From assembly GCA_014649575.1 (NCBI GenBank), contig BMTH01000002.1, positions 1-64,000 on the forward strand: a DNA stretch of 64,000 nt, written 5' to 3'. Positions within the stretch are counted from its first letter, which is position 1; each line of letters opens with the position of its first letter. Below the pieces are notes generated by a model, which saw only the letters and a list, made by a program, of their open reading frames with translations, did not search any database and was not told the DNA's origin. The position numbers and the translations under genes are program-made. This stretch comes from Streptomyces griseoincarnatus (GTDB lineage Bacteria; Actinomycetota; Actinomycetes; Streptomycetales; Streptomycetaceae). Of the stretch, positions 1-10,855 are shown piece by piece.

Positions 1-240
1 CAGCCCGGACACGTCCGTGGCCGCGGCCAGCTCCCGCAGCAGCCGCAGCGTCTCGTCGGTGACCAGATGCTTGGAGTAGTCGACGTACAGGTCACCGACC
101 CGGAGGGTGTAGCCGGTGCCGCGGTCCGGGTCGGCCTCGAACAGCTCGCGCAGCCGCACCTCGCCGAGCTCCTCACGGTGCTTGGCCAGTGCGGTCCACT
201 CGGGCGTCTGGTTGAGCCTGCTACGGCCCTCTGCGTTCAT
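1..240 (-). CDS. pgi: Glucose-6-phosphate isomerase, N-terminal 80 residues (cut by window edge)
   Basis: The ATG start at 240 opens a frame that runs off the left edge, so only the first 80 codons are present. The peptide begins MNAEGRSRLNQTPEW and continues through RVGDLYVDYSKHLVTDETL, which is typical of the N-terminal region of bacterial phosphoglucose isomerases. The family interconverts glucose-6-phosphate and fructose-6-phosphate in the cytoplasm. The active site lies beyond the window and cannot be checked. It sits downstream of tpiA, pgk and gap on the same strand, but separate transcription from the RbpA-like gene is likely given the 141-bp gap. Confidence 0.85.
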   Translation of the reverse strand, partial: MNAEGRSRLNQTPEWTALAKHREELGEVRLRELFEADPDRGTGYTLRVGDLYVDYSKHLVTDETLRLLRELAAATDVSGL

Positions 241-348
241 CTCGGACTTCAGCCTTCTTCCTTGGATGTCCCCGCTGTGCCGACTGGTATCAACCTAATT
301 GATCAGTCGTGAGGAGGACGGAAGAGTCCGGAGAGCGAACCGGCCGTG

Positions 349-377
349 CGGCAGGCGGATACGCCCGGTACCTGCCG
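349..377 (-). terminator. Possible terminator after the RbpA-like gene
   Basis: Arms CGGCAGG and CCTGCCG (7 bp) are separated by a 15-nt loop, just past the stop codon of the RbpA-like gene. The stem is short and has no U-tract, so this is only a weak candidate. Confidence 0.3.
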
Positions 378-381
378 GGTC

Positions 382-717
382 CTAGATCTCGCCCCGCAGC
401 TTGGCGAGCGCCTCGGCGAGGATCGCCTCGCCGTCCGCGTCGCTGCGCCGCTCGCGCACGTACGCGAGGTGCGTCTTGTAGGGCTCGGTGCGCGGCGGGT
501 CCGGCGGGTTGTCGCGGTCCTGCCCGGCCGGGAAGCCGCAGCGTGGGCAGTCCCAGGTGTCCGGCACCTGCGCGTCGCTCGCGAAGCTCGGCTGTGTCTC
601 ATGCCCGTTGGAGCACCAGAAGGAGACGCGCAGCCGCGGCGCGGACTCGCCGCGCTCGGCCTCGCCCATCGGCCCCGCCCCGACCCGGCTTCCCCGGATC
701 GCGTTGCCACTTGCCAC
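382..717 (-). CDS. RbpA-family RNA polymerase-binding protein (paralogue)
   Basis: This 111-residue protein has the RbpA layout. A basic N-terminal segment (NAIRGSRVG) resembles the ALRGTRL start of RbpA. A zinc-type core follows with C35, H39, C57 and C60 (FWCSNGHE then WDCPRCG). The C-terminal helix (THLAYVRERRSDADGEAILAEAL) resembles the sigma-binding region. RbpA binds RNA polymerase and the principal sigma factor and stimulates initiation. As I recall, the main S. coelicolor RbpA lies elsewhere, next to different genes, so this is probably the second copy; whether it activates transcription is inferred. The start is GTG at 717, preceded by GGGAG about 9 nt upstream. No clear sigma-R promoter was seen upstream. 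Confidence 0.8.
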   Translation of the reverse strand: MASGNAIRGSRVGAGPMGEAERGESAPRLRVSFWCSNGHETQPSFASDAQVPDTWDCPRCGFPAGQDRDNPPDPPRTEPYKTHLAYVRERRSDADGEAILAEALAKLRGEI

Positions 718-744
718 GGTCGTAACTCCCTGCGTAATGGTGCC

Positions 745-771
745 GCGAAGCGAGTCGGCGTACCGCTTCGC
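745..771 (-). promoter_or_regulatory. Inverted repeat in the 5' region of the RbpA-like gene
   Basis: Arms GCGAAGCG and CGCTTCGC (8 bp) with an 11-nt spacer lie 28-54 bp upstream of the GTG start. It could be an operator or a leader hairpin. The function is unknown. Confidence 0.3.
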
Positions 772-929
772 TGCGAGCGCCTCAGTCTACGTAAGGCCCA
801 ACGCGCGTCCAGTGATAGGAGTTACCTGTCTCCGCATCCAGACGCAAGCCCCATGATAGGCCGCGCTCAGCGGCGCGTACCGAACATGGGGCGTTACGTG
901 GGGAATGCGGGCGGATCGCGCCGCGTGGG

Positions 930-1166
930 TCAGTTGTTCATCTTCATCATGATGCCGAGCACCACGATGCACGCGAACCAGAGCAGACCGATCACGACCG
1001 TGATCCGGTCGAGGTTGCGCTCGGCGACCGAGGAGCCGCCGACGGACGACTGCATGCCACCGCCGAACATGTCGGAGAGGCCGCCGCCCTTCCCCTTGTG
1101 CATCAGCACCAGCAGCATCAGCAGCAGGCTGAAGACGATCAGGGCGATGGAGAACCCCAGAACCAC
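930..1166 (-). CDS. secG: Preprotein translocase subunit SecG
   Basis: A 78-residue membrane protein with the SecG topology. TM1 spans about residues 1-21 (VVLGFSIALIVFSLLLMLLV). A short basic and glycine-rich cytoplasmic loop follows (MHKGKGGGLSDMFGGG), which is the family signature, then TM2 at about 53-74. It associates with SecYE to assist protein export. The GTG at 1166 is chosen because the transmembrane segment starts immediately there and GAGGAA lies about 13 nt upstream; the longer in-frame extension has no membrane or signal character. It follows tpiA on the same strand, a common secG position. Confidence 0.9.
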   Translation of the reverse strand: MVLGFSIALIVFSLLLMLLVLMHKGKGGGLSDMFGGGMQSSVGGSSVAERNLDRITVVIGLLWFACIVVLGIMMKMNN

Positions 1167-1203
1167 GGCTGGACCAACTTCCTCGGAAACGGATGGACGA
1201 CAC

Positions 1204-1228
1204 GGGGTCCAGCACGGGACTGGACCCC
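1204..1228 (-). terminator. Hairpin between tpiA and secG
   Basis: Perfect 9-bp arms GGGGTCCAG and CTGGACCCC with a 7-nt loop lie 38-62 bp before the secG start. It may be a second terminator after tpiA or a leader structure of secG. Confidence 0.45.
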
Positions 1229-1269
1229 GCAAGAGTACGACGGATCGGCCCTGTGGCCTACTCCCGCTC

Positions 1270-1301
1270 CCGGGGTGCGCCCGCGGGCGGACGCACCCCG
1301 G
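1270..1301 (-). terminator. Terminator hairpin after tpiA
   Basis: Perfect 10-bp arms CCGGGGTGCG and CGCACCCCGG with a 12-nt loop begin 4 nt past the tpiA stop codon. Streptomyces terminators often lack a U-tract, and position supports this call. Confidence 0.6.
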
Positions 1302-1305
1302 CCGG

Positions 1306-2082
1306 TCACTGGTCGCGGAAGCGGATGATCTTGACGAATTCGTCGGCGTCCAGCGAGGCGCCGCCGACCAGGGCGCCGTCGATGTCGGCCTGCGCCATGA
1401 TCTCGGCGACGTTGCCGGACTTCACGGAGCCGCCGTACTGGATGCGGACCTTGTCGGCCAGCTCCTGCGAGTACAGCTCGGCGAGCTTGCCGCGGACCGC
1501 CGCGCAGACCTCCTGCGCGTCCTCGGCGCCGCAGACCTTGCCGGTGCCGATGGCCCAGACGGGCTCGTAGGCGATCACGACGGACTCGGCCTGCTCGGCC
1601 GGGACGTCCTTCAGGCCGCCCTCGACCTGCGCGAGGGTGTGGGAGACGTGGTTGCCCGCCTCGCGGACCTCCAGCTCCTCGCCGACGCACAGGATGGGGG
1701 TGATGCCGTGCTTGAAGGCGGCCTTGACCTTGGCGTTGACGACCTCGTCGGTCTCGGCGTGGTACTGCCGGCGCTCGGAGTGGCCGACCGCGACATAGGT
1801 GCACTTCAGCTTGGCCAGCATGGGGCCGGAGATCTCGCCGGTGTAGGCGCCGCCGTCATGGGCCGAGATGTCCTGGGCGCCGTACTTGATCTTCAACTTG
1901 TCGCCGTCGACCAGGGTCTGCACGGAGCGCAGGTCGGTGAACGGCGGCAGGACGGCGACCTCGACGGCCTCGTAGTCCTTGTCGGCCAGGGCGAAGGCGA
2001 GCTTCTGGACGTGGGCGATGGCCTCGAGGTGGTTGAGGTTCATCTTCCAGTTGCCCGCCATCAGCGGCGTACGGGTGGTCAT
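1306..2082 (-). CDS. tpiA: Triosephosphate isomerase
   Basis: This 258-residue protein matches the TIM family length. Catalytic residues are visible: N11 and K13 (AGNWKMN), H101 (VGHSERR) and the general base E173 ([11 protein letters not shown]). The phosphate-binding loop YGGSVKSGN lies near 220. It interconverts dihydroxyacetone phosphate and glyceraldehyde-3-phosphate in glycolysis. Its ATG lies only 6 bp after the pgk stop codon, so the two genes are almost certainly co-transcribed. The start gives the canonical N-terminus [15 protein letters not shown]. Confidence 0.97.
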   Translation of the reverse strand: MTTRTPLMAGNWKMNLNHLEAIAHVQKLAFALADKDYEAVEVAVLPPFTDLRSVQTLVDGDKLKIKYGAQDISAHDGGAYTGEISGPMLAKLKCTYVAVGHSERRQYHAETDEVVNAKVKAAFKHGITPILCVGEELEVREAGNHVSHTLAQVEGGLKDVPAEQAESVVIAYEPVWAIGTGKVCGAEDAQEVCAAVRGKLAELYSQELADKVRIQYGGSVKSGNVAEIMAQADIDGALVGGASLDADEFVKIIRFRDQ

Positions 2083-2088
2083 TGAGGG

Positions 2089-3300
2089 TCAGTCCTCCAG
2101 TGCTGCGAGGCCGGGGAGCGTCTTGCCCTCGAGGTATTCGAGGGAGGCGCCGCCGCCGGTCGAGATGTGGCCGAATGCCTGCTCGTCGAAGCCCAGGGTA
2201 CGGACCGCGGCGGCGGAGTCCCCGCCGCCGACCACGGTGAAGCCCGGGGAGTCGAGGAGGGCCTGGGCGACCGCCTTGGTGCCCTCGGCGTAGTCGGGGT
2301 GCTCGAAGACGCCCATGGGACCGTTCCAGAAGACGGTGGCGGCGTCGGCGAGCTTCGAGGCGTAGAGCTTGCGGGTCTCCGGGCCGATGTCCAGGCCCAT
2401 CTTCCCGGCCGGCATGGCGTCCGCGGCGACGGTCTCGGGGTTGCCCGGCGCCTTGGCCTTCATGTCCGGGAATTCGCCGGCGACCAGGGTGTCGACCGGC
2501 AGCACCAGCTCGACGCCGCTCTTCTCGGCGCGCTCCAGGTATTCCTGGACGGCCGGGATCTGGTCCTCCTGGAGCAGGGACGAGCCGACCTCGTACCCCT
2601 TGGCCTTGAGGAAGGTGTACGCCATGCCGCCGCCGATGAGGATGCGGTCGGCCTTGCCGAGCAGCTGGTCGATGACGGCCAGCTTGTCGGAGACCTTGGC
2701 GCCGCCGAGGGCGACCACGTAAGGCCGCTTGACGTCGTCGGTGAGCTTCTTCAGCACGCCGACCTCGGTGGCGATGAGGTACCCGGCGTAGTGCGGCAGG
2801 CGGGCCGGGAGGTCGAAGACCGAGGCGTGCCGCCGGTGCACCGCGCCGAAGCCGTCGCCGACGTAGACGTCGGCGAGGGCGGCCAGCTGGTCGGCGAAGG
2901 CACCGCGCTCGGCGTCGTCCTTGCTGGTCTCGCCCGCGTTGAAGCGGAGGTTCTCGACGACGGCGACCTCGCCGTCGTCGAGGCCGGCGACGGTCGCGGA
3001 GGCGGACTCGCCGACCGTGTCGGTGGCGAACGCGACGTCGGCGCCGAGGAGTTCACCGAGGCGCGTGGCGGCCGGGGCGAGCGAGAAGGCGGGGTCCGGG
3101 GCGCCCTTGGGGCGGCCCAGGTGCGAGGCGACGACCACCCGGGCGCCCGCGTCGGCGAGTGCCTTGACGGTGGGCACCACGGCGCGGATGCGGCCGTCGT
3201 CGGTGATGGCGGTGCCGTCCAGCGGCACGTTGAGGTCGGCGCGGACGAAGACCCGCTTGCCCGCGACGCCTTCGGAGAGGAGTTCGTCGATCGTCTTCAT
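2089..3300 (-). CDS. pgk: Phosphoglycerate kinase
   Basis: A 403-residue protein of standard PGK length. The N-terminal substrate domain shows [10 protein letters not shown] (about 20-29), and the nucleotide domain shows [10 protein letters not shown] and GGGDSAAA (about 325 and 367). It transfers phosphate between 1,3-bisphosphoglycerate and ADP to make ATP. It lies between gap and tpiA, the classic glycolytic order, and is probably co-transcribed with tpiA. A 14-bp hairpin separates it from gap, so it likely has its own promoter as well. The region just upstream has two copies of CGCTCGTGAT in tandem, at about 3340-3360. Confidence 0.97.
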   Translation of the reverse strand: MKTIDELLSEGVAGKRVFVRADLNVPLDGTAITDDGRIRAVVPTVKALADAGARVVVASHLGRPKGAPDPAFSLAPAATRLGELLGADVAFATDTVGESASATVAGLDDGEVAVVENLRFNAGETSKDDAERGAFADQLAALADVYVGDGFGAVHRRHASVFDLPARLPHYAGYLIATEVGVLKKLTDDVKRPYVVALGGAKVSDKLAVIDQLLGKADRILIGGGMAYTFLKAKGYEVGSSLLQEDQIPAVQEYLERAEKSGVELVLPVDTLVAGEFPDMKAKAPGNPETVAADAMPAGKMGLDIGPETRKLYASKLADAATVFWNGPMGVFEHPDYAEGTKAVAQALLDSPGFTVVGGGDSAAAVRTLGFDEQAFGHISTGGGASLEYLEGKTLPGLAALED

Positions 3301-3390
3301 AGGGGCTCCCTGTCAGAGCAACGTGTTCAGCGACCTGTTCGCTCGTGATCGCTCGTGATCGAAAGAGGGCGACCGTTCCGATACGTGCGT

Positions 3391-3430
3391 CAGGGCTCGG
3401 ACGGCGCGTCGTCGCACCGTCCGAGCCCTG
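3391..3430 (-). terminator. Hairpin terminator between gap and pgk
   Basis: Perfect 14-bp arms (CAGGGCTCGGACGG and its complement) with a 12-nt loop start 29 bp after the gap stop codon. The stem is strong enough for a rho-independent or attenuating terminator that separates gap from pgk-tpiA. Confidence 0.7.
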
Positions 3431-3458
3431 CACTCATATCAGGCCGTCCGCTCCGCGA

Positions 3459-4643
<1,185 letters not shown>

Positions 4644-4691
4644 TCAGTCACCCTTTTTCGCCGTGCGTGCCCGCTTTCGCCGGCCCCGGTG

Positions 4692-7646
4692 TCACCCGCG
4701 GACGGCGGCCAGCGCCTTCCTCATCAGGGCGGCCCGGTCCGCCGCCGAGGCGAGGTGCTCCAGGCCGAATCCCAGCAGCACGGTGTCCTTGGTGGTGACC
4801 GCCGCGTAGGTCCGGAACAGCTCCCCGGCGCGGGTCCAGTCCTTCAGGACGGCCGGGCTGCCCGGCGGCGGCCCGGAGGCCGACCAGGCGCCCAGGGACT
4901 CCTCGAAGCCCTCGGTCTCGGTGACCGTCCCGCCCACGACCAGGGAGGCCTCGTCGGCGAGGACGCCCCGGCCGCCGCTGCCCGGGTCGGTGACGTAGGC
5001 GACCGACACCTCGGCCGTCCGGCCGGCGTAGGCGCTCAGGTCGAACTCCACCTGCTGCCAGCCGCCGGAGGACCCGGTGAGGGCGTTCCACGCGCCGCTG
5101 GTGCCGGTGGCGGTGCAGCCGTCGTCGCCGAGCGTCAGGTAGTGCTCCAGCCAGGGGTGCCCGGCGATGTAGAACCCGGCCGCGCACTCGGCGGGCACGG
5201 TGGAGCGGGTCGCGCCGCCCGCCTCGGGCAGCGTCGTCCAGTCGTCGCCGCCGGCGGTGCGCGCCTCGACGATCACGTTGTCGTATCCCGGCTCGGTGTC
5301 CCACAGCAGGCGGGTGCGCAGCGTGGGCCGCTCGGCGGCGGTGACACCGGTGAGGTCGACGGCGCGGGTGAGGCGCTTGTAGCCGTCGTCGGTGTGCACG
5401 GCGGCCGCCATGGAGGTGCCCGCGTAGGGCCCGTAGGGGTTGACCGTGCCGGTGAACGACCCGGCGCCGGCGCTCGTGAACTGCGGGTACGCGGCGGGCG
5501 GCAGTTCGTCCGAGGTGAGGGCGAAGCTGCCGGGCCGGTCGAGCGGGTTCCCGGGCGCGTCGCCGAGCGGCCCGCCGGTGCCGGCGAGGCGTCCGGCGCC
5601 CGTGAACTCGGTGGCGCCGGAGGTGGCGGTGCGGGAGTAGGCGCCCAGGTAGTACTGGCTGAAGTCGTCGGACAGGACGCCGTCGCCGAGGTCGACGCTG
5701 CCGCCTGCCTGCTCCCCCGCCTCGATCAGCCGGCCGCCCTCGTTGAGGTGGGCCCGCAGCTGGAGCTGGGTGGCGACGCCCGGGACGGCCGCCCCGGTGT
5801 GGTGGACGACGGTGCGGAAGTGGCTCAGCACGCCGAGCGCGTCCGGCGCGCCCTTCTCGGCCACGTCCCAGACGACGGCGCTCCGCCCGTTCGCCCGCAG
5901 CGCGTCGACGTACGCCCTCGTGGCGCCGGCCTTCGAGCCCTCCTCGGACACGACGAGGACGTCCGCGCGGGGCCGCTGCGCCACGGTGTACGTGAACGGC
6001 TCGCTGGACGCCTTCCTGCCGCCACGGATCTTGCCGGTGAACCACACCTCGACCCGGTCGCCGGGCCCGGCGTGCCGGACCTTCGCGCGGTACTCGTCGA
6101 AGTAGAGGTCGTCCTCGCCGCCGTAGCGCTCGCCGCCGCGCCAGGCCCTGAGGTCCGCGCTGTGCGTGCGGCCGCCGTTCACCCGGTACCGCAGCTCCTT
6201 GTCGCGCACCGACTTGCGGGCCACGACGGAGACCTCCTGGTCCTCACCGCGCGTGTAGGACGTCGTGAAGGCCGCCGGGGTGAAGTCCGCGGCCTCCAGG
6301 CCGGCCGCGGAGGACGGCCGGTCGGGGTGCGCGGCGGACTCGGCCACGGACAGCGCGAACGGGACGTTCTTGGCGAACTCCTGCTCGATCAGCTTCTCGT
6401 CGTCCGGGAAGGTGAAGATCGAGCGGCAGTCGCCGGGCTCCCAGGCGTCGTCGGGGTCGTACGCCGAGGCCGTCTGGCACGTCGACATCTCCGGGGTGAA
6501 CATCGCCATGCCGTTGACGTTGGCCGCGTGCCCGTCGGCCTCGCCGTTGGTGGTGTACAGCTCGGAGGAGAGCTGCGGGTGGTAGCCCGGGATCGCCGAG
6601 TTGTCCGGCGTGCCGGCGAGCGCCTCGTACAGGACGTCGTCGGGGGTCGGCGTGGCCACCTGCCAGCCGACGCCGTAGAGGAGCAGCTCGGCGGCGGAGT
6701 GGTAGTTGATGCCGTAGGTGAAACCGATGCGCTTCTGGAAGGCGTCGATCGCCTTGGTCTCGGGCTCGGAGCCCGGGGAGGCCCCCCGGTAGGTCTGGCT
6801 GGAGGGGCTGGGCGAGGAGCCCTCGTCGTCGTAGCCCCACTTGTAGGGGAAGTTCCGGTTGAGGTCGACGCCGTCGCCGGAGCCGATCTCCCCGTCGCCG
6901 TTGACGTCCCGCAGGTTCTTGCGCCACAGGCGGTTGGCGTCGTCTGCGAACGTGTGGTCGTAGCCGTCGGGATTGGCGGAGAGGACGAACCACAGCTCGG
7001 TGGTGTCGACGATCCTCTTGATCCGCCTGTCGGTGCGGTAGCGGTCCAGGTAGTGGTGCATCAGCCGGCGGGTCATCTCCGGCGTGATCCACTCACGGGC
7101 GTGCTGGTTGGCCATGTAGAGGACGGCCGGCCTGGAGCCGTCCTTCTTCGTGCGGGCCTGCTTGGTGAGCTTCAGGGCGAGGATGTCCTTGCCCTGAACG
7201 GTCTTTCCGAGGGAGACGACCTTGGTGAGGGAGGGGTTGCGTTGCGCGGTGCGCAGGATCTCCTCCCTGAGGCCGCCCGTGCCGCTGTACGGCCGGAACA
7301 CGCCCTCGGCCGCGTCCGCCACGCGCTTCTCCGCCCGGGCGGGCAGCGTGTGCTCGGTGAGGTCGACGCCCTGCTTCCCCAGCTTCCGGGCCTGTCCCTC
7401 GGTGAGGTACACCTCGACGGCGGCCGTGCCCCGTTCGGGCACCCGCTCGCCGAGTTCGTGACCGTCCTGCCCCGCCGCCAGCAGCAGGGGTACCTGCTGC
7501 CGCGTGACGTCGGCGCGGTAGACCTTGACCTCGCCGGGATCACCGGACGAGGACGGTGCGGGTTGTGCCTGGGCGACAGGTGCGAAGCCGGCTCCGCCGA
7601 GCAGGAGCGTGCCGACAGCGAGGATCGATCTCGCTCTTCGTCTCAT
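4692..7646 (-). CDS. Secreted M14-family zinc carboxypeptidase
   Basis: A 984-residue exported peptidase. A signal peptide (MRRRARS, a hydrophobic stretch, then a likely AQA cleavage site near 27) comes first. A prosegment follows, then an M14 catalytic domain. Zinc ligands are H182 and E185 (NQHAREW) and H316 (NYHS); the catalytic Glu is E387 (FTPEMS); NPDGYD is substrate-side. The C-terminal half (about 430-980) appears to hold beta-rich accessory domains, including an immune-inhibitor-like segment, and is much longer than a minimal carboxypeptidase. It probably removes C-terminal residues from extracellular peptides. The ATG at 7646 follows AGGGGGG by 4-5 nt. It is flanked by hairpins and looks monocistronic. 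Confidence 0.9.
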   Translation of the reverse strand: MRRRARSILAVGTLLLGGAGFAPVAQAQPAPSSSGDPGEVKVYRADVTRQQVPLLLAAGQDGHELGERVPERGTAAVEVYLTEGQARKLGKQGVDLTEHTLPARAEKRVADAAEGVFRPYSGTGGLREEILRTAQRNPSLTKVVSLGKTVQGKDILALKLTKQARTKKDGSRPAVLYMANQHAREWITPEMTRRLMHHYLDRYRTDRRIKRIVDTTELWFVLSANPDGYDHTFADDANRLWRKNLRDVNGDGEIGSGDGVDLNRNFPYKWGYDDEGSSPSPSSQTYRGASPGSEPETKAIDAFQKRIGFTYGINYHSAAELLLYGVGWQVATPTPDDVLYEALAGTPDNSAIPGYHPQLSSELYTTNGEADGHAANVNGMAMFTPEMSTCQTASAYDPDDAWEPGDCRSIFTFPDDEKLIEQEFAKNVPFALSVAESAAHPDRPSSAAGLEAADFTPAAFTTSYTRGEDQEVSVVARKSVRDKELRYRVNGGRTHSADLRAWRGGERYGGEDDLYFDEYRAKVRHAGPGDRVEVWFTGKIRGGRKASSEPFTYTVAQRPRADVLVVSEEGSKAGATRAYVDALRANGRSAVVWDVAEKGAPDALGVLSHFRTVVHHTGAAVPGVATQLQLRAHLNEGGRLIEAGEQAGGSVDLGDGVLSDDFSQYYLGAYSRTATSGATEFTGAGRLAGTGGPLGDAPGNPLDRPGSFALTSDELPPAAYPQFTSAGAGSFTGTVNPYGPYAGTSMAAAVHTDDGYKRLTRAVDLTGVTAAERPTLRTRLLWDTEPGYDNVIVEARTAGGDDWTTLPEAGGATRSTVPAECAAGFYIAGHPWLEHYLTLGDDGCTATGTSGAWNALTGSSGGWQQVEFDLSAYAGRTAEVSVAYVTDPGSGGRGVLADEASLVVGGTVTETEGFEESLGAWSASGPPPGSPAVLKDWTRAGELFRTYAAVTTKDTVLLGFGLEHLASAADRAALMRKALAAVRG

Positions 7647-7740
7647 GAGCCCCCCTGAAAGAGGTCCGCCACGGCGGCGAACAGATGCCAGGCTCATGAC
7701 ACAACATGATCGAGTCAAGGGCGCCGCCACGACACACGGA

Positions 7741-7777
7741 ACCGGCGCCGGCCACCCAAGTGGGCGGCGGCGCCGGT
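7741..7777 (-). terminator. Terminator hairpin after whiA
   Basis: Perfect 10-bp arms ACCGGCGCCG and CGGCGCCGGT lie 39-75 bp beyond the whiA stop codon. They end the uvrC-rapZ-yvcK-whiA operon. Confidence 0.6.
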
Positions 7778-7815
7778 GCTCTGATCGGCCGTCAGGAGAC
7801 GGTCACCCGTCCGGG

Positions 7816-8805
7816 TCAGACGCCGATCTTCTCGTCCAGTTCCTCGCTGAGGTTGGCCTCCGTGCCCGGGATGCCGAGGTCCTGGGCGCGCTTGTCGGCC
7901 ATGGCCAGCAGCCGGCGGATGCGTCCGGCCACCGCGTCCTTGGTGAGCGGCGGGTCGGCGAGCGCGCCCAGCTCCTCCAGGGAGGCCTGCTTGTGCTCCA
8001 TGCGCAGCCGGCCGGCCGCGGCGAGGTGCTCGGGCACGTCGTCGCCGAGGATCTCCAGCGCGCGCTGCACCCGGGCGCCGGCCGCGACGGCGGCGCGGGC
8101 GGAACGGCGCAGGTTGGCGTCGTCGAAGTTGGCCAGCCGGTTCGCCGTGGCCCGCACCTCGCGGCGCATCCGGCGCTCCTCCCAGGCCAGCACCGACTCG
8201 TGCGCGCCGAGCCGGGTGAGCAGCGCGCCGATCGCGTCACCGTCCCGGACGACCACGCGGTCCACGCCGCGCACCTCGCGCGCCTTGGCGGCGATGTGCA
8301 GCCGGCGGGCGGCGCCGACCAGGGCGAGCGCGGCCTCGGGACCCGGGCAGGTCACCTCCAGGGAGGAGGAGCGGCCGGGCTCGGTGAGGGAGCCGTGCGC
8401 GAGGAAGGCGCCCCGCCAGGCGGCCTCGGCGTCGCAGGTGGCCCCCGAGACCACCTGCGGGGGGAGGCCGCGGATCGGGCGGCCCCGGCCGTCCACCAGG
8501 CCGGTCTGACGGGCGAGCTGGTCACCGCCCGCGACCACGCGCACCACGTAGCGCGAACCCCGGCGCAGTCCGCCCGGCGCCATCACGATCAGTTCGGAGC
8601 TGTGGCCGAAGATCTCCAGGATGTCCCGCTTGAGCCGCCGGGCGGCCATGGCGGTGTCCAGCTCCGCCTCGATCACGATGCGCCCGCTGACCAGGTGGAG
8701 GCCGCCGGCGAACCGCAGAATGGCGGAGACCTCCGCCTTCCTGCAGCAGGTACGGGTGACGGGGAGCCGGCTGATCTCGTCCTTCACCGCTGCCGTCATC
8801 GCCAT
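7816..8805 (-). CDS. whiA: Sporulation transcription regulator WhiA
   Basis: A 329-residue protein with the WhiA architecture. An N-terminal degenerate LAGLIDADG homing-endonuclease-like fold spans about 1-215 ([39 protein letters not shown]). A C-terminal helix-turn-helix DNA-binding domain spans about 235-315 ([22 protein letters not shown]). In Streptomyces, WhiA acts with WhiB to switch aerial hyphae to sporulation septation. It is the last gene of the four-gene overlapping operon and its start overlaps the yvcK end by 10 bp, so translation is probably coupled. The starting [14 protein letters not shown] is canonical. Confidence 0.96.
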   Translation of the reverse strand: MAMTAAVKDEISRLPVTRTCCRKAEVSAILRFAGGLHLVSGRIVIEAELDTAMAARRLKRDILEIFGHSSELIVMAPGGLRRGSRYVVRVVAGGDQLARQTGLVDGRGRPIRGLPPQVVSGATCDAEAAWRGAFLAHGSLTEPGRSSSLEVTCPGPEAALALVGAARRLHIAAKAREVRGVDRVVVRDGDAIGALLTRLGAHESVLAWEERRMRREVRATANRLANFDDANLRRSARAAVAAGARVQRALEILGDDVPEHLAAAGRLRMEHKQASLEELGALADPPLTKDAVAGRIRRLLAMADKRAQDLGIPGTEANLSEELDEKIGV

Positions 8806-9863
8806 GGGCCGATCCTTCCATGCATCCGAAAAATACGGTCGTACGCGGCGGCCAACAGCTCCGGGTCGTGCCGGGGGCTTCCGTCGGGCCGGGCCACGGG
8901 GGCCAGCTCGACCGCGGCGCCGAACCGCTTGGCGGCATCGGTCAGCAAGTCGCGGTCGGGCACGGCGGCCTCGTCGGCCAGCACCACGTCCAGGGCGAGT
9001 TTAGGGGCGTGTCGCCCCAAAACCTCCAAATGACGCTGCGGGGAGAAGCCCTCGGTTTCTCCGGGCTGCGGGGCGAGGTTCAGCGAGAGTACCCGCCGGG
9101 CCTTCGTCTCGACGAGGGCGTCCAGCAGCTCGGGGACCAGCAGGTGCGGGATCACCGAGGAGAACCAGGAGCCGGGTCCGAGCACCACCCAGTCGGCGTC
9201 CAGCACCGCCGCGACCGCCTCCGGCACGGCCGGCGGGTCGTTCGGCACGAGGTGCACCGACTGCACCTCACCGGGGGTGAGGGCGACGGTGGCCTGGCCG
9301 CGCACGGTGTCGATGTCGTCGGGGCGCTCCGGGTCGTGCCCTTTCACCAGCGCCTGGAGCTCCAGCGGCACGGCGGACATGGGCAGCACCCGGCCGTGCG
9401 CGCCGAGCAGCCGGCCCACCAGGTCCAGCGCCTGGACGTGGTCGCCGAGCTGTTCCCACAGGGCGACGATCAGCAGATTGCCGACCGCGTGCTCGTGCAG
9501 GTCGCCCTTGGACTGGAAGCGGTGCTGGATGACACGCGCCCAGGTCTGCCCCCAGTCGTCGTCCCCGCACAGCGCGGCCAGCGCCTTGCGCAGGTCACCG
9601 GGGGGCAGCACGCCCAGTTCGTCGCGCAGGCGGCCGCTGGAGCCGCCGTCGTCCGCGACGGTGACCACGGCCGTGAGGTCGCCGGTGATCCGGCGCAGGG
9701 CGGCGAGCGACGCGGACAGGCCCATGCCGCCGCCGAGGGCGACGACCTTGGGCTGGGCGCCTCTGCGGCGCGGGCGTCCGCCGCGCGTCTCTGCCGACCG
9801 GCCGGCGCGGCCCTCGGGGACCGCCCTGCGCAGCCGGCTCAGCCGCGGAGTACGTCGTGTCAT
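8796..9863 (-). CDS. YvcK/GlmR-family (CofD-like) uridylate-nucleotide-binding protein
   Basis: A 355-residue CofD-like protein. A basic 40-residue N-terminal extension precedes the nucleotide-binding motif [11 protein letters not shown]. The family hallmarks [27 protein letters not shown] and [11 protein letters not shown] follow. In Firmicutes, YvcK (GlmR) binds UDP-GlcNAc and links central metabolism to cell-wall precursor synthesis. That role here is inferred. It lies between rapZ and whiA with overlaps of 4 and 10 bp, the conserved rapZ-yvcK-whiA order of Gram-positive bacteria. Confidence 0.93.
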   Translation of the reverse strand: MTRRTPRLSRLRRAVPEGRAGRSAETRGGRPRRRGAQPKVVALGGGMGLSASLAALRRITGDLTAVVTVADDGGSSGRLRDELGVLPPGDLRKALAALCGDDDWGQTWARVIQHRFQSKGDLHEHAVGNLLIVALWEQLGDHVQALDLVGRLLGAHGRVLPMSAVPLELQALVKGHDPERPDDIDTVRGQATVALTPGEVQSVHLVPNDPPAVPEAVAAVLDADWVVLGPGSWFSSVIPHLLVPELLDALVETKARRVLSLNLAPQPGETEGFSPQRHLEVLGRHAPKLALDVVLADEAAVPDRDLLTDAAKRFGAAVELAPVARPDGSPRHDPELLAAAYDRIFRMHGRIGPWR

Positions 9864-10855
9864 TCCCGTCCCATGTCCCGGTGGACGACCACCGTCTCCA
9901 CGCCCTCCGCGGCGAGGCGGGCGGCGAGCTTCTCCGACATGGCGACCGAGCGGTGCTTGCCGCCCGTGCAGCCGACCGCGATGGTCACGTAGCGCTTGCC
10001 CTCACGGCGGTACCCCGCAGCGATCATGCGCAGCAGCTCGGCGTACCGGTCGAGGAACTCCTTGGCGCCGGGCTGGTTGAAGACGTACGACGCCACCTCC
10101 TCGTTGAGGCCGGTGTAGGGGCGCAGCTCCGGGATCCAGTGCGGGTTGGGCAGGAACCGCATGTCCACGACCAGGTCGGCGTCGACCGGGAGGCCGTACT
10201 TGAAGCCGAAGGACATCACGGTGGCCCGCAGCTCGGGCTCCTCCTCGCCCGCGAACTGCGCGTGCATCTTCGCGCGCAGCTCGTGGACGTTGAGCCCGGA
10301 GGTGTCGATGACGAGGTCGGCGTCGCCGCGCAGTTCGCGCAGCAGCTCCCGCTCGGCGGCGATGCCGTCGACGATCCGGCCGTCGCCCTGGAGGGGGTGC
10401 GGGCGGCGCACCGACTCGAAGCGGCGCACCAGGGCCTCGTCGGAGGACTCCAGAAAGACCGTGCGACGGGTGACCCCGCGCGCGTCGAGGTCGGCGAGGG
10501 ACTCGCGCAGAGCGTCGAAGAAACGCCGGCCGCGGACGTCGACGACGACCGCGATCCGTGCCACGTTCCCCTGGGAGCGCGCGCCCAGCTCCACCATGGT
10601 GGGGATCAGCGCGGGCGGCAGGTTGTCGACGACGAACCAGCCGAGGTCCTCCAGACACTTCGCGGCCGTCGACCGGCCCGCCCCGGACATCCCGGAAATG
10701 ATCACCAGCTCGGGGATGCCCGCCTCGGGCACCCCGCCGTTGTCCTTGCCCGTCTTCACCTGTGCTCCGTTGTCCTGCCGGACGTCGGCGCGGGCCGTGG
10801 CCCCGCCCGCCTGCTGTGCCGCCCGGTCCCCGGGCCCTGTCTCGTGCTCGGTCAT
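9860..10855 (-). CDS. rapZ: RapZ-family P-loop nucleotide-binding protein
   Basis: A 331-residue protein. The N-terminal P-loop domain has the Walker A motif GMSGAGRS (55-62) after a disordered 45-residue extension. The C-terminal domain carries the RapZ signature [14 protein letters not shown], used in enterobacteria to bind small RNAs and metabolite. In E. coli RapZ presents GlmZ to RNase E; no GlmZ is known here, so the target is open. It overlaps uvrC upstream and yvcK downstream by 4 bp each, which indicates tight translational coupling. Confidence 0.92.
   Translation of the reverse strand: MTEHETGPGDRAAQQAGGATARADVRQDNGAQVKTGKDNGGVPEAGIPELVIISGMSGAGRSTAAKCLEDLGWFVVDNLPPALIPTMVELGARSQGNVARIAVVVDVRGRRFFDALRESLADLDARGVTRRTVFLESSDEALVRRFESVRRPHPLQGDGRIVDGIAAERELLRELRGDADLVIDTSGLNVHELRAKMHAQFAGEEEPELRATVMSFGFKYGLPVDADLVVDMRFLPNPHWIPELRPYTGLNEEVASYVFNQPGAKEFLDRYAELLRMIAAGYRREGKRYVTIAVGCTGGKHRSVAMSEKLAARLAAEGVETVVVHRDMGRE

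Noticed and set aside
346..3348. Long plus-strand frames opposite secG, tpiA and pgk
   Set aside because: Mirror frames of conserved glycolytic genes; their composition is that of antisense GC-rich DNA.
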